Shown in pieces: positions 54,300 to 63,773 of a stretch of DNA of 64,000 bases (position 1 is its first letter; every line of letters begins with the position of its first letter). The position numbers and the translations under genes were made by a program. Source of the stretch: CAZOEL01 sp964578835 (GTDB taxonomy: Bacteria; Desulfobacterota; Syntrophobacteria; Syntrophobacterales; Syntrophobacteraceae); NCBI GenBank assembly GCA_964578835.1, contig CAZOEL010000013.1, positions 1 to 64,000 on the forward strand, given 5' to 3'. The notes beneath the pieces are model-generated. The model was given only the letters and a program-made list of their open reading frames with translations, had not been told where the DNA came from and searched no databases.

Positions 54300-57200
54300 A
54301 TGAAGATTCGCGCTGGCAGCAAGCGCCTTTTGGCATTATCGCTCGTTTTCTTATTTCTCTGGAGCTTCCATGGCATTGGAGAGGCTGCTTCCAGTTCGGC
54401 GCTAAAACCATCAGCTCAGCTATCCATAAAGAATGATGTTTCAAAGCCTTTACGGGATATCAATACAAAACGGCCAGCAATCCCAACCAAGATCAGGGAA
54501 ATCCCTCTTTTGAGGCCACCCAAAGGAGATGGGACATCGGCATTATCCGTCGATCGTTCGGACGCCGCCCTTCAGAACTTCTTTGGCGAAAGCAGCATGC
54601 CCGAATCCACCAGTTTCGAGGGTGTGAACAACATATACGGATACCTGCCTCCAGACACATGCGGAGATGTCGGACCGAATCATTATATCCAATGGGTAAA
54701 TGTCTCTTTTGCCATCTACGACAAGGAGGGCGCCACGCTCTATGGCCCTACGGATGGCAACACGCTCTGGGACGGCTTTGGCGGGCCTTGTGAAACCAGT
54801 AATGACGGAGATCCAATCGTTCTTTATGATCAGCAGGCGGACCGGTGGCTTATGAGCCAATTCGCCATACCGAATGATAATGGCCCGTTCTACCAGTGCA
54901 TTGCAGTGTCACAATCGGGCGATCCTCTAGGTGAATGGCGCCGTTATTCGTATGAATTCGAGAAGATGAACGATTACCCCAAGTTCGGCGTATGGCCGGA
55001 TGGCTATTACATGACCATAAACCAGTTTTCCGCAGGCGATTTCGACTGGGCGGGCGCAGGCGTCGCAGCCTTCGAACGGGAGAAGATGCTCGCAGGTCTT
55101 CCAGCCCGCATGATCTACTTCGACCTCGAAAGCACGGATTCCGCATTTGCTGGAATGCTGCCATCGGACTGGGACGGCGTTTCCCCCCCACCGGAGGGCA
55201 GCCCCAATTATTTCGCCGAAGTGGATGACGGAGCTTGGATTGGCGGAGAGGATGCATTGCGCATCTGGGAGTTTCATGCAGATTGGACCACCACTTCGAA
55301 TTCCACCTTTGGCATTGCGAACCAACCCAATGCCGTTCTGCCCGTAGCAGAATGGACTCCGCTTTGCATGGGCTCTAGAAACTGCGTGGCGCAACCCGAC
55401 ACAGCAGTGAAGCTGGATGCGATCGGCGATCGCCTGATGTTTCGCCTTCAATACCGCAACTTTGGGACACATGAGTCGTTGGTGGCGAACCATACCGTGG
55501 ATGGAGGAGGCGGCCAGGCGGGCATTCGTTGGTACGAGATACGAGACCCTGGCGGAGCGCCGTCCATCCACCAGCAGGGAACCTGGGCTCCCGATAGCGC
55601 GAGCCGCTGGATGGGAAGCATCGCCATGGACCATCAGGGAAACATGGCTCTCGGCTATAGCGTTTCGAGCTCATCGATTTATCCCTCCATTCGCTACACT
55701 GGGCGACTTGTCGGCGACACTCCCGGAGAGATGAGTCAGGGGGAAACAGTGCTTATCGCCGGCGGCGGCTCACAGCTCCACTCCGCCGCCCGATGGGGAG
55801 ATTACAGCTCCATGTCGGTTGACCCGGTTGACGACTGCACTTTTTGGTACACCCAGGAGTATTACGAGACGACCAGCCAGGCCGGATGGCGGACTCGCAT
55901 CGGATATTTCAAGTTTCCCGGTTGTACTCAGGAGGTTACAGGAGTACTTCGGGGTAAAGTGACGAACGAAGAGGGAGATCCCATTTCCGGGGCTAAGGTT
56001 TCAACGCTAAAGGCCTCTACAACCACAGACGCCAATGGCGAATACCAGCTCGCATTCCATCCCGTAGGCTCGTACGATGTGACCGCTTCAGCCTATGGAT
56101 ACCAGTCCAGCATTGTCAACAAAGTCTCTGTCAACGAAGGACAAACAACCACTCAGGACTTTTCGCTCACGCCGCTTCCTCTCATCCAAGTATGCGGAAC
56201 CGTCAGGGACGGTTCGGGACAAGGGTGGGCTCTCTACGCAAGGATCGACATTTATGCGGATACCACAGCGCTCGATCCGATCTATACGGATCCTCTCACA
56301 GGCGCGTATTGTGTAGATTTGATCGAAGGCATGAATTATACCTTCGCAATTACGCCTCTCGGTGGAGGCTATGCGACTTTTCAACAAACCAGGCAGGCTC
56401 AAGCCGCCATCGACTTCCAAATCCCCGTCGATCAAGAGACCTGCAGCGCCCCTGGATACGCCTTCGCAATCAATAAATCTGAGGACTTTGAAGATGACGA
56501 TGGCGCATATACAGTAAGCGGGACGACTAGCTGGGCGTGGGGAGTCCCCACGAGCGGACCGCAGAGCGCCCACTCGGGCGATAAGTGCTGGGGCGCCAAT
56601 CTCAACGGGGAGTATAACAACGATGAAGACGGCTATATCACTTCCCCCGCTATGGACTTGACCCAATTTGCCGGGCAGAGCTTCAATCTTGTGTGGTGGC
56701 AGTGGCTTCAGAGCGAAGGCGGCTATGACTTCGCAAGCGTTGAGGTGAGCAAGGATGGCGGCTCAACATGGAAGACGGTTTACGGCGCAGTCAGCGGTAA
56801 CGTTGACCTCACCTGGACGCAACACTCTGTTTTGCTCGACTCGAGCTACGCTGTCAGTGATTTCCACGTACGCTTCCGATTAACCTCCGATGAGATGGAA
56901 ACTGGAGCAGGTTACTTTATAGACGATGTCTCAGTAGGACTCTGCGCTGCTCTTAGCGGCGGAATGCTGGTCGGCAACATTTACGACGCCAATACCGACG
57001 AAACGCTCAATGGAGCTCTCATTTCAAATGGAGCCGGAAATTCGACAAAGAGCGGGCCGACAACTGGCGACGCAAACGTAGCCGATGGATATTATGCCCT
57101 CTTTTTGCCCTCCGGACCAAACAGCTTGACAGTTGCCGGCCCGGGAATCGGGTATGGCCAACAGGCGCTCGACCTCGATATGACGAGTGACTCTGTTACC

Positions 57201-59849
57201 AGACGGGATTTCAAACTGCAGGCTGGAAAGCTCTCTATCGATCCCGAGCTCACGGTGACGCTCGAACTGGGACAGACAAAGACAGCTACGTTGACACTCC
57301 AAAACTCGGGAGGACTGCCGGCCTCTTTCGAAATGAAAGAGGTCTTCAACTCCCCATATCCTTTAGGGCCTTTTCAACAGCCGGCTTTCGTCGTGAAGCC
57401 CTTCAAAGCGAACCGCAAGATTTCAAAAGGATTAGGGCTAATATCCCAGCCAACCGCCCCTGCTTACGCCATCGGGGATATTGTTCAGACTTGGCCTTCA
57501 GGGCTCTCAGATCCATGGGGTCTTGGATTCAATCTTATGGAAGGAGATCTCTGGATAGGCAATGTCGCATCGTCTAGCGGTGATGAGCGCGCATATCGTT
57601 TTCTACTCGATGGAGCCAATACGGGGATGACATTCGATCTCTCCTGGGCTGATTCTTTTGCAGCCGACATGACTTATAACGCCAACACCAACACCTTGTG
57701 GGTCATGGATGTGGGAGATTACAACTGCATCCACGAGATCGACCCTCTCACGCAGACAGTCACGGGTGAAAAGATTTGTCCCAGCTGGTCTACAAGTCAA
57801 CGCGGATTGGCTTATGATCCGGTCACGGATACTTATTTCGCCGGTGGGTGGAACGATCAGATGCTCTACCGGTTTGCCGCGGATGGAACCATCCTTGCCC
57901 AAGTGAATGCTGGACTCGATACGGCTGGACTTGCTTACAATCCGGATACCGGGCATCTTTTCATAATGACCAATGACGCTCCAAATCCTGTTTACGTATT
58001 GGATGTCGCAGCTGACTACGCCATTATAGGCTCTTTCACCATACCCGGCTTTTCAGACTATGGGGGCGCTGGACTTGAAATGGATTGTGATGGACGCCTG
58101 TGGGCTCTGGATCAGTCCACAGGAACTGTCTACCAAATCGATTCCGGCGAAGACTCATCATGCGCTGCTGATATTGCCTGGCTTGCTGAAGATCCATCAA
58201 ACGGAGTCGTCGACGCTAATAGCGCTCAGGCAGTCACAGTGACCTTCAATGCGGCGGTTCCCGAGATCGCTCAAACGGGTCAATACACCGCCTTATTGAA
58301 AATAAAGGAGGATACCCCCTATAAGCTTGCTTACGTTCAGGCGACAATGGTTGTCACCGATCCGACTTATTCGATCTCCGGCGCCGTCAAAGATAATCAG
58401 GGCGTCCCACTATCTGGAGTCACGGTGACTCTGAAGGGCTCGGCATCGCAGATTGCCACTACGGGGGCTGACGGCGCTTACGCCTTCAGCGGTCTGGCGA
58501 ATGGCGCATACATCATTACTCCGAGCAACGATCAGTATATCTTCGATCCTTTAGAGTTGAGCCTGGACATTAGCGGCGCCAACCTTACAGGCCAGGACTT
58601 TATAGGAACTATAATGACAGGCGCCCTCGTCGTCTCCATCACACCAAATGAGGCGGTTACGGCCGGAGCCCAGTGGAGGTTTGCGGGAGAAGGCGATGAT
58701 AGCTGGAGAGACCCGGGAACCGTTTCAGACATCCCGGTTGGAGCTAAGACTGTCGAGTTCAAGGCCATCTCGGGGTGGACCACTCCGGATAGCGTGGAGG
58801 TCGCCATCTTCGCCGACACTCAAGCTTCGGCTTCCGGAGCTTACGTGCAGCTCAAGGGCTCCCTCACCGTTGCCATCACACCGGCTGAAGCGGTTACTGC
58901 CGGGGCCCAGTGGAAGTTTACCGATGAAGACGCATGGAGAGATCCGGGAACCGTTTCAGACATCCCGGTCGGAGCTAAGACTGTTGAGTTCAAGACCATC
59001 TCGGGGTGGACCACTCCCGAGGATGTCCCCGTGACTATTTCCGCCGATGCCCCAGCTTCCGCCTCGGGCGAATACGTGCAGCTAACAGGCGCCCTCACCG
59101 TTTCCATCACGCCAAATGAGGCGGTTACGGCCGGAGCCCAGTGGAGGTTTGCGGGAGAAGATACATGGAGAAATCCAGGAACCGTTTCAGACATTCCGGT
59201 TGGAGCTAAGACAGTCGAGTTCAAGGCCATCTCGGGGTGGACCACTCCGGCAAATGTCCCTGCCACCATCTCGGCCGACACTCCCGCCACTGCCTCTGGA
59301 GCCTACGTGCAACTCAAAGGCGCCCTCACCGTTGCCATCGCCTCTTCAGGGGCGGTACGCAAAGGGGCTCGCTGGAGCATCGACTCGGGAGTCACCTGGA
59401 GAGAGAGCGGCGCTACGGCTGGAAATCTCGATCCCGGCGAGTACTCGTTGAAGCTCAAAGACATTGAGGGATGGACAAGGCCTGCAAGTCAGACTGTGAC
59501 CATTCTGGCTGGAGAAGCTAAGGAAGTCACCGTCTCCTACATAGCCGACATCACCATTACAGCCACTGATCCGTATGCCTCGGAGTCGAAAGACAATGGC
59601 CTTTTCACCATCACACGATCCACAGACGCGTCAAAGAAGCTGGTGGTCTCCTATACGGTCTCGGGATCGGCTGAGAATGGGAAGGACTACAAGAAGCTCA
59701 AAGGAAAGGTGACGATAAAGAAGAATGCTTCAACGGCTACGATCACCGTAAAGCCAAAGAACGATAAGCTTGCGGAAGATGTAGAGGATGTCACGTTGAG
59801 CCTCTCCAATGGGGAGAGAGCCACCGTAACGATTGAAGATAACGACTGA
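54300..59849 (+). CDS. Large secreted multidomain repeat protein
   Basis: A 1,849-residue exported protein with a signal peptide (1-28). Domains in order: an N-terminal unit (about 80-545) with Asp/Gly-rich turns resembling a beta-propeller; carboxypeptidase-regulatory-like beta-sandwich (about 550-620); a second such unit; a choice-of-anchor/MAM-like domain (about 725-880, EDFEDDDGAYTVSGTTSWAWG); another regulatory domain; an NHL/SMP-like propeller (about 1060-1290); a third regulatory domain (about 1360-1435); four tandem repeats of about 77 residues; and a C-terminal Calx-beta domain (about 1750-1849). No LPXTG, PEP-CTERM or T9SS tail is seen. Likely adhesin, matrix or surface-degradation protein. 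Confidence 0.8.
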   Translation: MKIRAGSKRLLALSLVFLFLWSFHGIGEAASSSALKPSAQLSIKNDVSKPLRDINTKRPAIPTKIREIPLLRPPKGDGTSALSVDRSDAALQNFFGESSMPESTSFEGVNNIYGYLPPDTCGDVGPNHYIQWVNVSFAIYDKEGATLYGPTDGNTLWDGFGGPCETSNDGDPIVLYDQQADRWLMSQFAIPNDNGPFYQCIAVSQSGDPLGEWRRYSYEFEKMNDYPKFGVWPDGYYMTINQFSAGDFDWAGAGVAAFEREKMLAGLPARMIYFDLESTDSAFAGMLPSDWDGVSPPPEGSPNYFAEVDDGAWIGGEDALRIWEFHADWTTTSNSTFGIANQPNAVLPVAEWTPLCMGSRNCVAQPDTAVKLDAIGDRLMFRLQYRNFGTHESLVANHTVDGGGGQAGIRWYEIRDPGGAPSIHQQGTWAPDSASRWMGSIAMDHQGNMALGYSVSSSSIYPSIRYTGRLVGDTPGEMSQGETVLIAGGGSQLHSAARWGDYSSMSVDPVDDCTFWYTQEYYETTSQAGWRTRIGYFKFPGCTQEVTGVLRGKVTNEEGDPISGAKVSTLKASTTTDANGEYQLAFHPVGSYDVTASAYGYQSSIVNKVSVNEGQTTTQDFSLTPLPLIQVCGTVRDGSGQGWALYARIDIYADTTALDPIYTDPLTGAYCVDLIEGMNYTFAITPLGGGYATFQQTRQAQAAIDFQIPVDQETCSAPGYAFAINKSEDFEDDDGAYTVSGTTSWAWGVPTSGPQSAHSGDKCWGANLNGEYNNDEDGYITSPAMDLTQFAGQSFNLVWWQWLQSEGGYDFASVEVSKDGGSTWKTVYGAVSGNVDLTWTQHSVLLDSSYAVSDFHVRFRLTSDEMETGAGYFIDDVSVGLCAALSGGMLVGNIYDANTDETLNGALISNGAGNSTKSGPTTGDANVADGYYALFLPSGPNSLTVAGPGIGYGQQALDLDMTSDSVTRRDFKLQAGKLSIDPELTVTLELGQTKTATLTLQNSGGLPASFEMKEVFNSPYPLGPFQQPAFVVKPFKANRKISKGLGLISQPTAPAYAIGDIVQTWPSGLSDPWGLGFNLMEGDLWIGNVASSSGDERAYRFLLDGANTGMTFDLSWADSFAADMTYNANTNTLWVMDVGDYNCIHEIDPLTQTVTGEKICPSWSTSQRGLAYDPVTDTYFAGGWNDQMLYRFAADGTILAQVNAGLDTAGLAYNPDTGHLFIMTNDAPNPVYVLDVAADYAIIGSFTIPGFSDYGGAGLEMDCDGRLWALDQSTGTVYQIDSGEDSSCAADIAWLAEDPSNGVVDANSAQAVTVTFNAAVPEIAQTGQYTALLKIKEDTPYKLAYVQATMVVTDPTYSISGAVKDNQGVPLSGVTVTLKGSASQIATTGADGAYAFSGLANGAYIITPSNDQYIFDPLELSLDISGANLTGQDFIGTIMTGALVVSITPNEAVTAGAQWRFAGEGDDSWRDPGTVSDIPVGAKTVEFKAISGWTTPDSVEVAIFADTQASASGAYVQLKGSLTVAITPAEAVTAGAQWKFTDEDAWRDPGTVSDIPVGAKTVEFKTISGWTTPEDVPVTISADAPASASGEYVQLTGALTVSITPNEAVTAGAQWRFAGEDTWRNPGTVSDIPVGAKTVEFKAISGWTTPANVPATISADTPATASGAYVQLKGALTVAIASSGAVRKGARWSIDSGVTWRESGATAGNLDPGEYSLKLKDIEGWTRPASQTVTILAGEAKEVTVSYIADITITATDPYASESKDNGLFTITRSTDASKKLVVSYTVSGSAENGKDYKKLKGKVTIKKNASTATITVKPKNDKLAEDVEDVTLSLSNGERATVTIEDND
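58612..59550 (+). repeat. Four tandem ~231-bp coding repeats
   Basis: Units start near 58620, 58858, 59088 and 59321. Each encodes 'GALTVSITPNEAVTAGAQW...DPGTVSDIPVGAKTVEFK...ISGWTTP' in short blocks; the first three are close to identical at DNA level across the TVSDIPVGAKTVEF segment and the fourth is diverged. The near identity suggests recent duplication or gene conversion. Confidence 0.85.
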
Positions 59850-59865
59850 TGCTCTTGAGGTAGGA

Positions 59866-59894
59866 TTGGGGGGAGAGCAAATGCCTCCCCCCAA
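59866..59894. terminator. Convergent terminator hairpin
   Basis: TTGGGGGGAG (59866-59875) and CTCCCCCCAA (59885-59894) form a ten-bp stem with a nine-base loop between the secreted-protein gene and cobO. Short A/T flanks on both sides suit termination in both directions. Confidence 0.75.
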
Positions 59895-59912
59895 AATGGC
59901 GTCACCGCCGCA

Positions 59913-60458
59913 TCAAAATTCGACGCCCTTTTGAGCCTTGATTCCCTTCTGGAAGGGATGCTTCACTTCACGCATTTCCGTCGCCGAATCAGCAATCTCG
60001 AGAAGTGCTTGCGGAGCATCGCGGCCGGTGACAAGCACATGTAGATTCTTAGGTTTATTGAGAAGAATCTCCGCGGCTTCTTTCTCGTCGACCATCCCGT
60101 ATTTCAACACATAAGTAAACTCATCAAGCACCACTAAAAAATGCCTTCCGGATGAAATGGCTGCCTTGGCCAGATTCCATCCTTCAAGAGCTGCTTTGCG
60201 GTGTCGGTCCGAATCATCGCCCTTCCACGTAAATCCCTCTCCAGCGACCCGCCACTCCAAAAGGCCCGGGAATCGTTTGGCTGCTTCAAGCTCGCCATAT
60301 TTCCAGTTTCCCTTGATGAACTGAATGATGCAAACGGGCAATCCATGCCCGAGAGCGCGCATAGCAAGGCCCAAAGCTGCTGTTGTCTTTCCTTTGCCTC
60401 GGCCGGTGTGGACCATTATGAGTCCTTTACTCTCCATTTCTAGCACCTTCATTTTCAT
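59913..60458 (-). CDS. cobO: Cob(I)yrinic acid a,c-diamide adenosyltransferase
   Basis: A 181-residue CobO/BtuR enzyme with P-loop HTGRGKGKTTAALG and the conserved VVLDEFTYVLKYG segment. It forms the adenosyl-cobalt bond of coenzyme B12. It overlaps the upstream small gene by 32 bases and is transcribed from downstream of a cobalamin riboswitch, so its expression should fall when B12 is plentiful. AGGA precedes the ATG. Confidence 0.93.
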   Translation of the reverse strand: MKMKVLEMESKGLIMVHTGRGKGKTTAALGLAMRALGHGLPVCIIQFIKGNWKYGELEAAKRFPGLLEWRVAGEGFTWKGDDSDRHRKAALEGWNLAKAAISSGRHFLVVLDEFTYVLKYGMVDEKEAAEILLNKPKNLHVLVTGRDAPQALLEIADSATEMREVKHPFQKGIKAQKGVEF

Positions 60459-60714
60459 TTTTCCTCATTGCAGACAACCTTCCCGAGGCTTTTCGACACG
60501 CTCCACAGCGCACGCTCCCGTCATAGGCGTATTTCACAAAGAACGAGCCACATTCCCTACAACGGACCTCGATCTTCATCGAACAAGATTCAATGGAATA
60601 TTTGCCACTCGCTTCATGCCTCGCCCAGCGGGCGAAACAGGAGAGGTCGGCAAGCGCGCTTCCCACTCCTCGCAAAGCAGCCTTTCGACAACAAGCCTTT
60701 GACTTTGAGCTCAT
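60427..60714 (-). CDS. Small Cys-rich protein under B12 riboswitch control
   Basis: A 95-residue basic protein with CRECGSFFVKYAYDGSVRCGAC (shown here in blocks C-x2-C then C-x2-C spaced by about 15), a zinc-ribbon-like pair, and two more cysteines near the N-terminus. AGAGG lies five bases before the ATG. It sits between the riboswitch and cobO, overlapping the latter, so it is likely B12-regulated. Family not recognised. Confidence 0.55.
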   Translation of the reverse strand: MSSKSKACCRKAALRGVGSALADLSCFARWARHEASGKYSIESCSMKIEVRCRECGSFFVKYAYDGSVRCGACRKASGRLSAMRKNENEGARNGE

Positions 60715-60871
60715 GATTGCCTCTTTCTTTACAACAAAATAGGACCGAGTCCGTCGCAGCGCCTCAACTTTTGCGCAGAAGAGAACGCCCGGGAGATGGG
60801 CGGCTCCCGGGCGGTTAGAAGGTTAATAGTTGCGATGAGGAAAACGGCGCCAGGCCGAGAGGAATTCGGCC

Positions 60872-60907
60872 AAAAAAAAATCCCTAGAGCAAAAAGCTCT
60901 AAGGATT
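60872..60907 (-). terminator. Intrinsic terminator of the riboswitch
   Basis: On the minus strand AATCCTTAGAGC and GCTCTAGGGATT form a 12-bp stem (one G.U) with a five-base loop, followed by nine T residues. It lies between the riboswitch and the first gene and is the probable expression platform for transcription termination. Confidence 0.88.
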
Positions 60908-60949
60908 GCACCCTGTTTTACTTGGTCCTTCAGCGGCTCACCCGGTATG

Positions 60950-61135
60950 ACCACGTACCGGCTCCACAACACCATCAGGCAGGTCTTCTGACTCACGGAT
61001 CAACCTACTCCCCGGCGCCTTCCCACCCGCTTGCGCAAGGCAGTGGCTCAGCCGGATTTCGTCCCCGTTAACAGCGGCGGGACCGTTCCCGAATTGCACG
61101 GGATTCCCTTTTAAACTTTGCAGCACCTGATAGCC
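60950..61135 (-). ncRNA. Cobalamin riboswitch
   Basis: On the minus strand the conserved cobalamin aptamer elements occur in order: GGTGCTGC near 61130, AAAAGGGAA near 61110, GCCGCTGTTAACGGGGACGA near 61060, GCCACTGCC then GGGTGGGAAGG near 61040-61015, and the B12 box AGTCAGAAGACCTGCCTG (60993-60976). An intrinsic terminator follows at 60872-60907 and then the Cys-rich gene and cobO. Confidence 0.95.
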
Positions 61136-61626
61136 AACAAAAACTAATGACGTATCTTCTCTATTCGATGCTTCCTCTCGTGTCAACAAGAAAATTCCAA
61201 CCCAAACGCCGCAAAAAAGCCGATTGACACTCACCTGAGAGTTTTCTATAGTTTTCCCGCCTTATCGCAGACGCCTCAAGCTTGCAGTCAAGCAATCATA
61301 GGGAGGCTTTTTCAAAATCACTTGAGCTGGCTTACGCGATCCGGCAAAAACGCTTGTCGATCGAGAAACGCCGCTACTCAAGGCGTCACAAGGATGACGC
61401 AGGCAAAGGCTTGAACGCCTTCTCGATCCATAAGATCACGAACATCTAGAACAAACAATGCAGCCACGAAGGCCGCCACGGGCAGGAAATGCTCTGGCGG
61501 CTTTTTTTCTGGGCGAGGCTTTGGGAAGACTCTGCGATCTCGCTCTTCGAAAAATCGCAAAATTTACATCCTCAATTCCCATGCATTCAGAAACTATGCA
61601 AAAACAGCAGAAAAGGAATCGATAAC

Positions 61627-62109
61627 ATGGCGCTGCTATTAACCCTATTCATCTTCGCATTTCTGTCCGCCAATCCTGCCGTAGCCAACGCTCACGGCAT
61701 GTCCCATCAAATCCTGAAGAAAGATGCTATTGTAATAGCAGCCGAATACGATGATGGCGAGCCAGTCAGCTATGCAGAGGCAAAAGTCTTCTCGCCGTCT
61801 GGAGGAAAGATTGAGCACCAAAACGGGCGCACGGACAAGAATGGCCGCTTCGCTTTCATTCCTGACTGTCCAGGCGAATGGAAAGTATCCATAGATGCCG
61901 GCATGGGCCATTTATTAGAGGCTGTATTCCCTGTCGATAAAGATATGAATATCGATAATAGGACTGTCCAAAGCGACAGAGCTCTATCCAAATGGCAGGG
62001 CGTCATCACCGGATTGGGAGTCATCTTCGGATTGCTCGGGTGCCTCTATTATTTCAAAGCAAGAAGGACCCCGCCCGAGCTCTTGGCTAGAAATCCCCGG
62101 CAAAGATGA
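61627..62109 (+). CDS. NikL/CbiL-like periplasmic metal-transport component
   Basis: A 160-residue protein: signal peptide (cut after PAVANA), a beta-sandwich domain (EYDDGEPVSYAEAKVFSPSG, then TDKNGRFAFIPD and VSIDAGMGH), one C-terminal transmembrane helix (about 125-145) and a short basic tail. The layout matches NikL/CbiL-type additional components of cobalt/nickel ECF transporters, which would fit the cobalamin genes next door, but no CbiMQO genes are seen. AAGGA lies nine bases before the ATG. Confidence 0.65.
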   Translation: MALLLTLFIFAFLSANPAVANAHGMSHQILKKDAIVIAAEYDDGEPVSYAEAKVFSPSGGKIEHQNGRTDKNGRFAFIPDCPGEWKVSIDAGMGHLLEAVFPVDKDMNIDNRTVQSDRALSKWQGVITGLGVIFGLLGCLYYFKARRTPPELLARNPRQR

Positions 62110-62147
62110 TCTCCGCATGGAGCGCAAAACAGCCTCGCGGCGCAGCA

Positions 62148-63773
62148 TCAGTAAGGAGGAAGAGTGGTAAGGCGCGGGTCTTCCAAGTGACCTCCAACGG
62201 TGAAGTGATACAAATCCTGATAGCGCATGCTTTCGATTCCGAGCAATTCGTGCATGGGATCGTCAAAGAAGCAGCCGATGCCCGTACCGCGCAAGCCCGC
62301 AGCTTCGGCCTCCAGGTACAGAACCTGGCCGATCATGCCGCATTCCCAGAAGAGTCTCGGATAAAACCATGCTCCATAATGATTTAGAGGACGTTCAAAT
62401 TCCGCTATCATCCCGACGCTGAAACAGCCGTCGCCCGCTATGTCCTGAAAGCAAGCGATCTGCATGGATGCTTTTCTCACATCTCCAGAGGTCAGCATGT
62501 AAAGGTCGAGAGGGTCGGGACAGTCATCGGGCTTCTTCCAGGCGAACGAAGATTTCAGGGATTTTTGCAATTCCTCTTTTCTACTCTCGCTTCGGAAGAG
62601 AAAGTAGAGGCCGGGCGTTAAGCCCTTCACACGATGGACAAAAATGGCCAGGTCAATTTGCGGGGACCAGGGCAAGATTTCGAAAGGAATGCGTCCGGAA
62701 CCTGGAAGCGTTCTCTGAAGCATCGCGTAAAAAGCGTCCCGATCCATGGCTGTAACGCCATCCATGGCGACTGCGCTACGCCGTTGGTGGATGATTTGGC
62801 GCAGGGGAATAGACGATCTTTTAGCATCCGGCCTCGAATATTCTCCCTGCAACGAAGAGGAAACAAGCATTCCCGACGTTTCCGGCTTTTCACAGGCTTC
62901 GGAGACAATCTCGATGTCCGGCCAATCGAGGTGGGAGGAGCTCAAACGATTCGGTTTTCCCTCCAGTTGCCCATCTTTCAGAGCCTGGATTATTTCCGGA
63001 TCAAGGCGCCTCAGGGGAAAATCTTCGCTGTGAGCTGGATAGACTGCGAGCAAACAGTCAGGACTTTCCGGGTCCGCTCCTCCACTATCGCCGATGCCAA
63101 GAAGGTTGCTCAGTTGATCCGAGCTCAAGCTGTCCCAGAGTCTGGCCCTCAGGCCAACGCCCGCAGCCGCAAGCCCAATGGCGCCGAGAGCATGCCCGAT
63201 GTCGTGCATGCAATAACGATATGCCCGCACGCCATATTTCCAGGATTCCCGCCGGTGGATGGAGCTGAGGCCGAGGAAGAACGCTCCCTGCGGAAGTCCT
63301 GCAGTAAGCTTTTCCCACAAGGAAAGAGGAAGCCTGGCCCGAAGCTCCAGGGCGTGCTCTTTCGGGGCGTAATGGCACAGTATGGGCGCCTCGTCCAAGC
63401 CTGGCAAAGGTCCGACAACTACGTAACCCTCCGTCGGGTGCAGGTTTCCGCTTGAAGGATTCACCCGCAATGCCCACGACTCGCCTCCGGCTCTCTTCCA
63501 GGCGGAAAGAGAAAGGCAATCGCGCAGAAGCCTCGAGAGGGCCTGAAAATCGAAAGGCGCAGCATGAATTTCCCCCGCATCGAAGGCGTCTTCATAGAAA
63601 GGCTCTTCCCCTTCCACACTTCTCTCTAGCATCTTTAAAGCCGCTCCATGATAGCGGCGAAAGGGGTCCGGCTGCGACGCCCAATCCAAATAACCCGGAC
63701 CACGCGCATACTTTCTGAAATGGTGCTTGGAAGCTTTATGATACCTCATGACCTCTTCGATTGAAGCCTGCAT
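62148..63773 (-). CDS. SagB/ThcOx family double nitroreductase-fold dehydrogenase
   Basis: A 541-residue flavoprotein with two nitroreductase-like domains. The first (about 75-250) has RVNPSSGNLHPTEGYVV and HDIGHALGAIGLAA; the second (about 320-530) has QRRSAVAMDG, the FMN-binding opening, and GMIGQVLYLEAEAAGLRGTG. SagB-type enzymes oxidise azoline rings in peptide natural products, but this long stand-alone form without a cyclodehydratase or precursor peptide is common in anaerobes and its substrate is unknown. Confidence 0.85.
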   Translation of the reverse strand: MQASIEEVMRYHKASKHHFRKYARGPGYLDWASQPDPFRRYHGAALKMLERSVEGEEPFYEDAFDAGEIHAAPFDFQALSRLLRDCLSLSAWKRAGGESWALRVNPSSGNLHPTEGYVVVGPLPGLDEAPILCHYAPKEHALELRARLPLSLWEKLTAGLPQGAFFLGLSSIHRRESWKYGVRAYRYCMHDIGHALGAIGLAAAGVGLRARLWDSLSSDQLSNLLGIGDSGGADPESPDCLLAVYPAHSEDFPLRRLDPEIIQALKDGQLEGKPNRLSSSHLDWPDIEIVSEACEKPETSGMLVSSSLQGEYSRPDAKRSSIPLRQIIHQRRSAVAMDGVTAMDRDAFYAMLQRTLPGSGRIPFEILPWSPQIDLAIFVHRVKGLTPGLYFLFRSESRKEELQKSLKSSFAWKKPDDCPDPLDLYMLTSGDVRKASMQIACFQDIAGDGCFSVGMIAEFERPLNHYGAWFYPRLFWECGMIGQVLYLEAEAAGLRGTGIGCFFDDPMHELLGIESMRYQDLYHFTVGGHLEDPRLTTLPPY

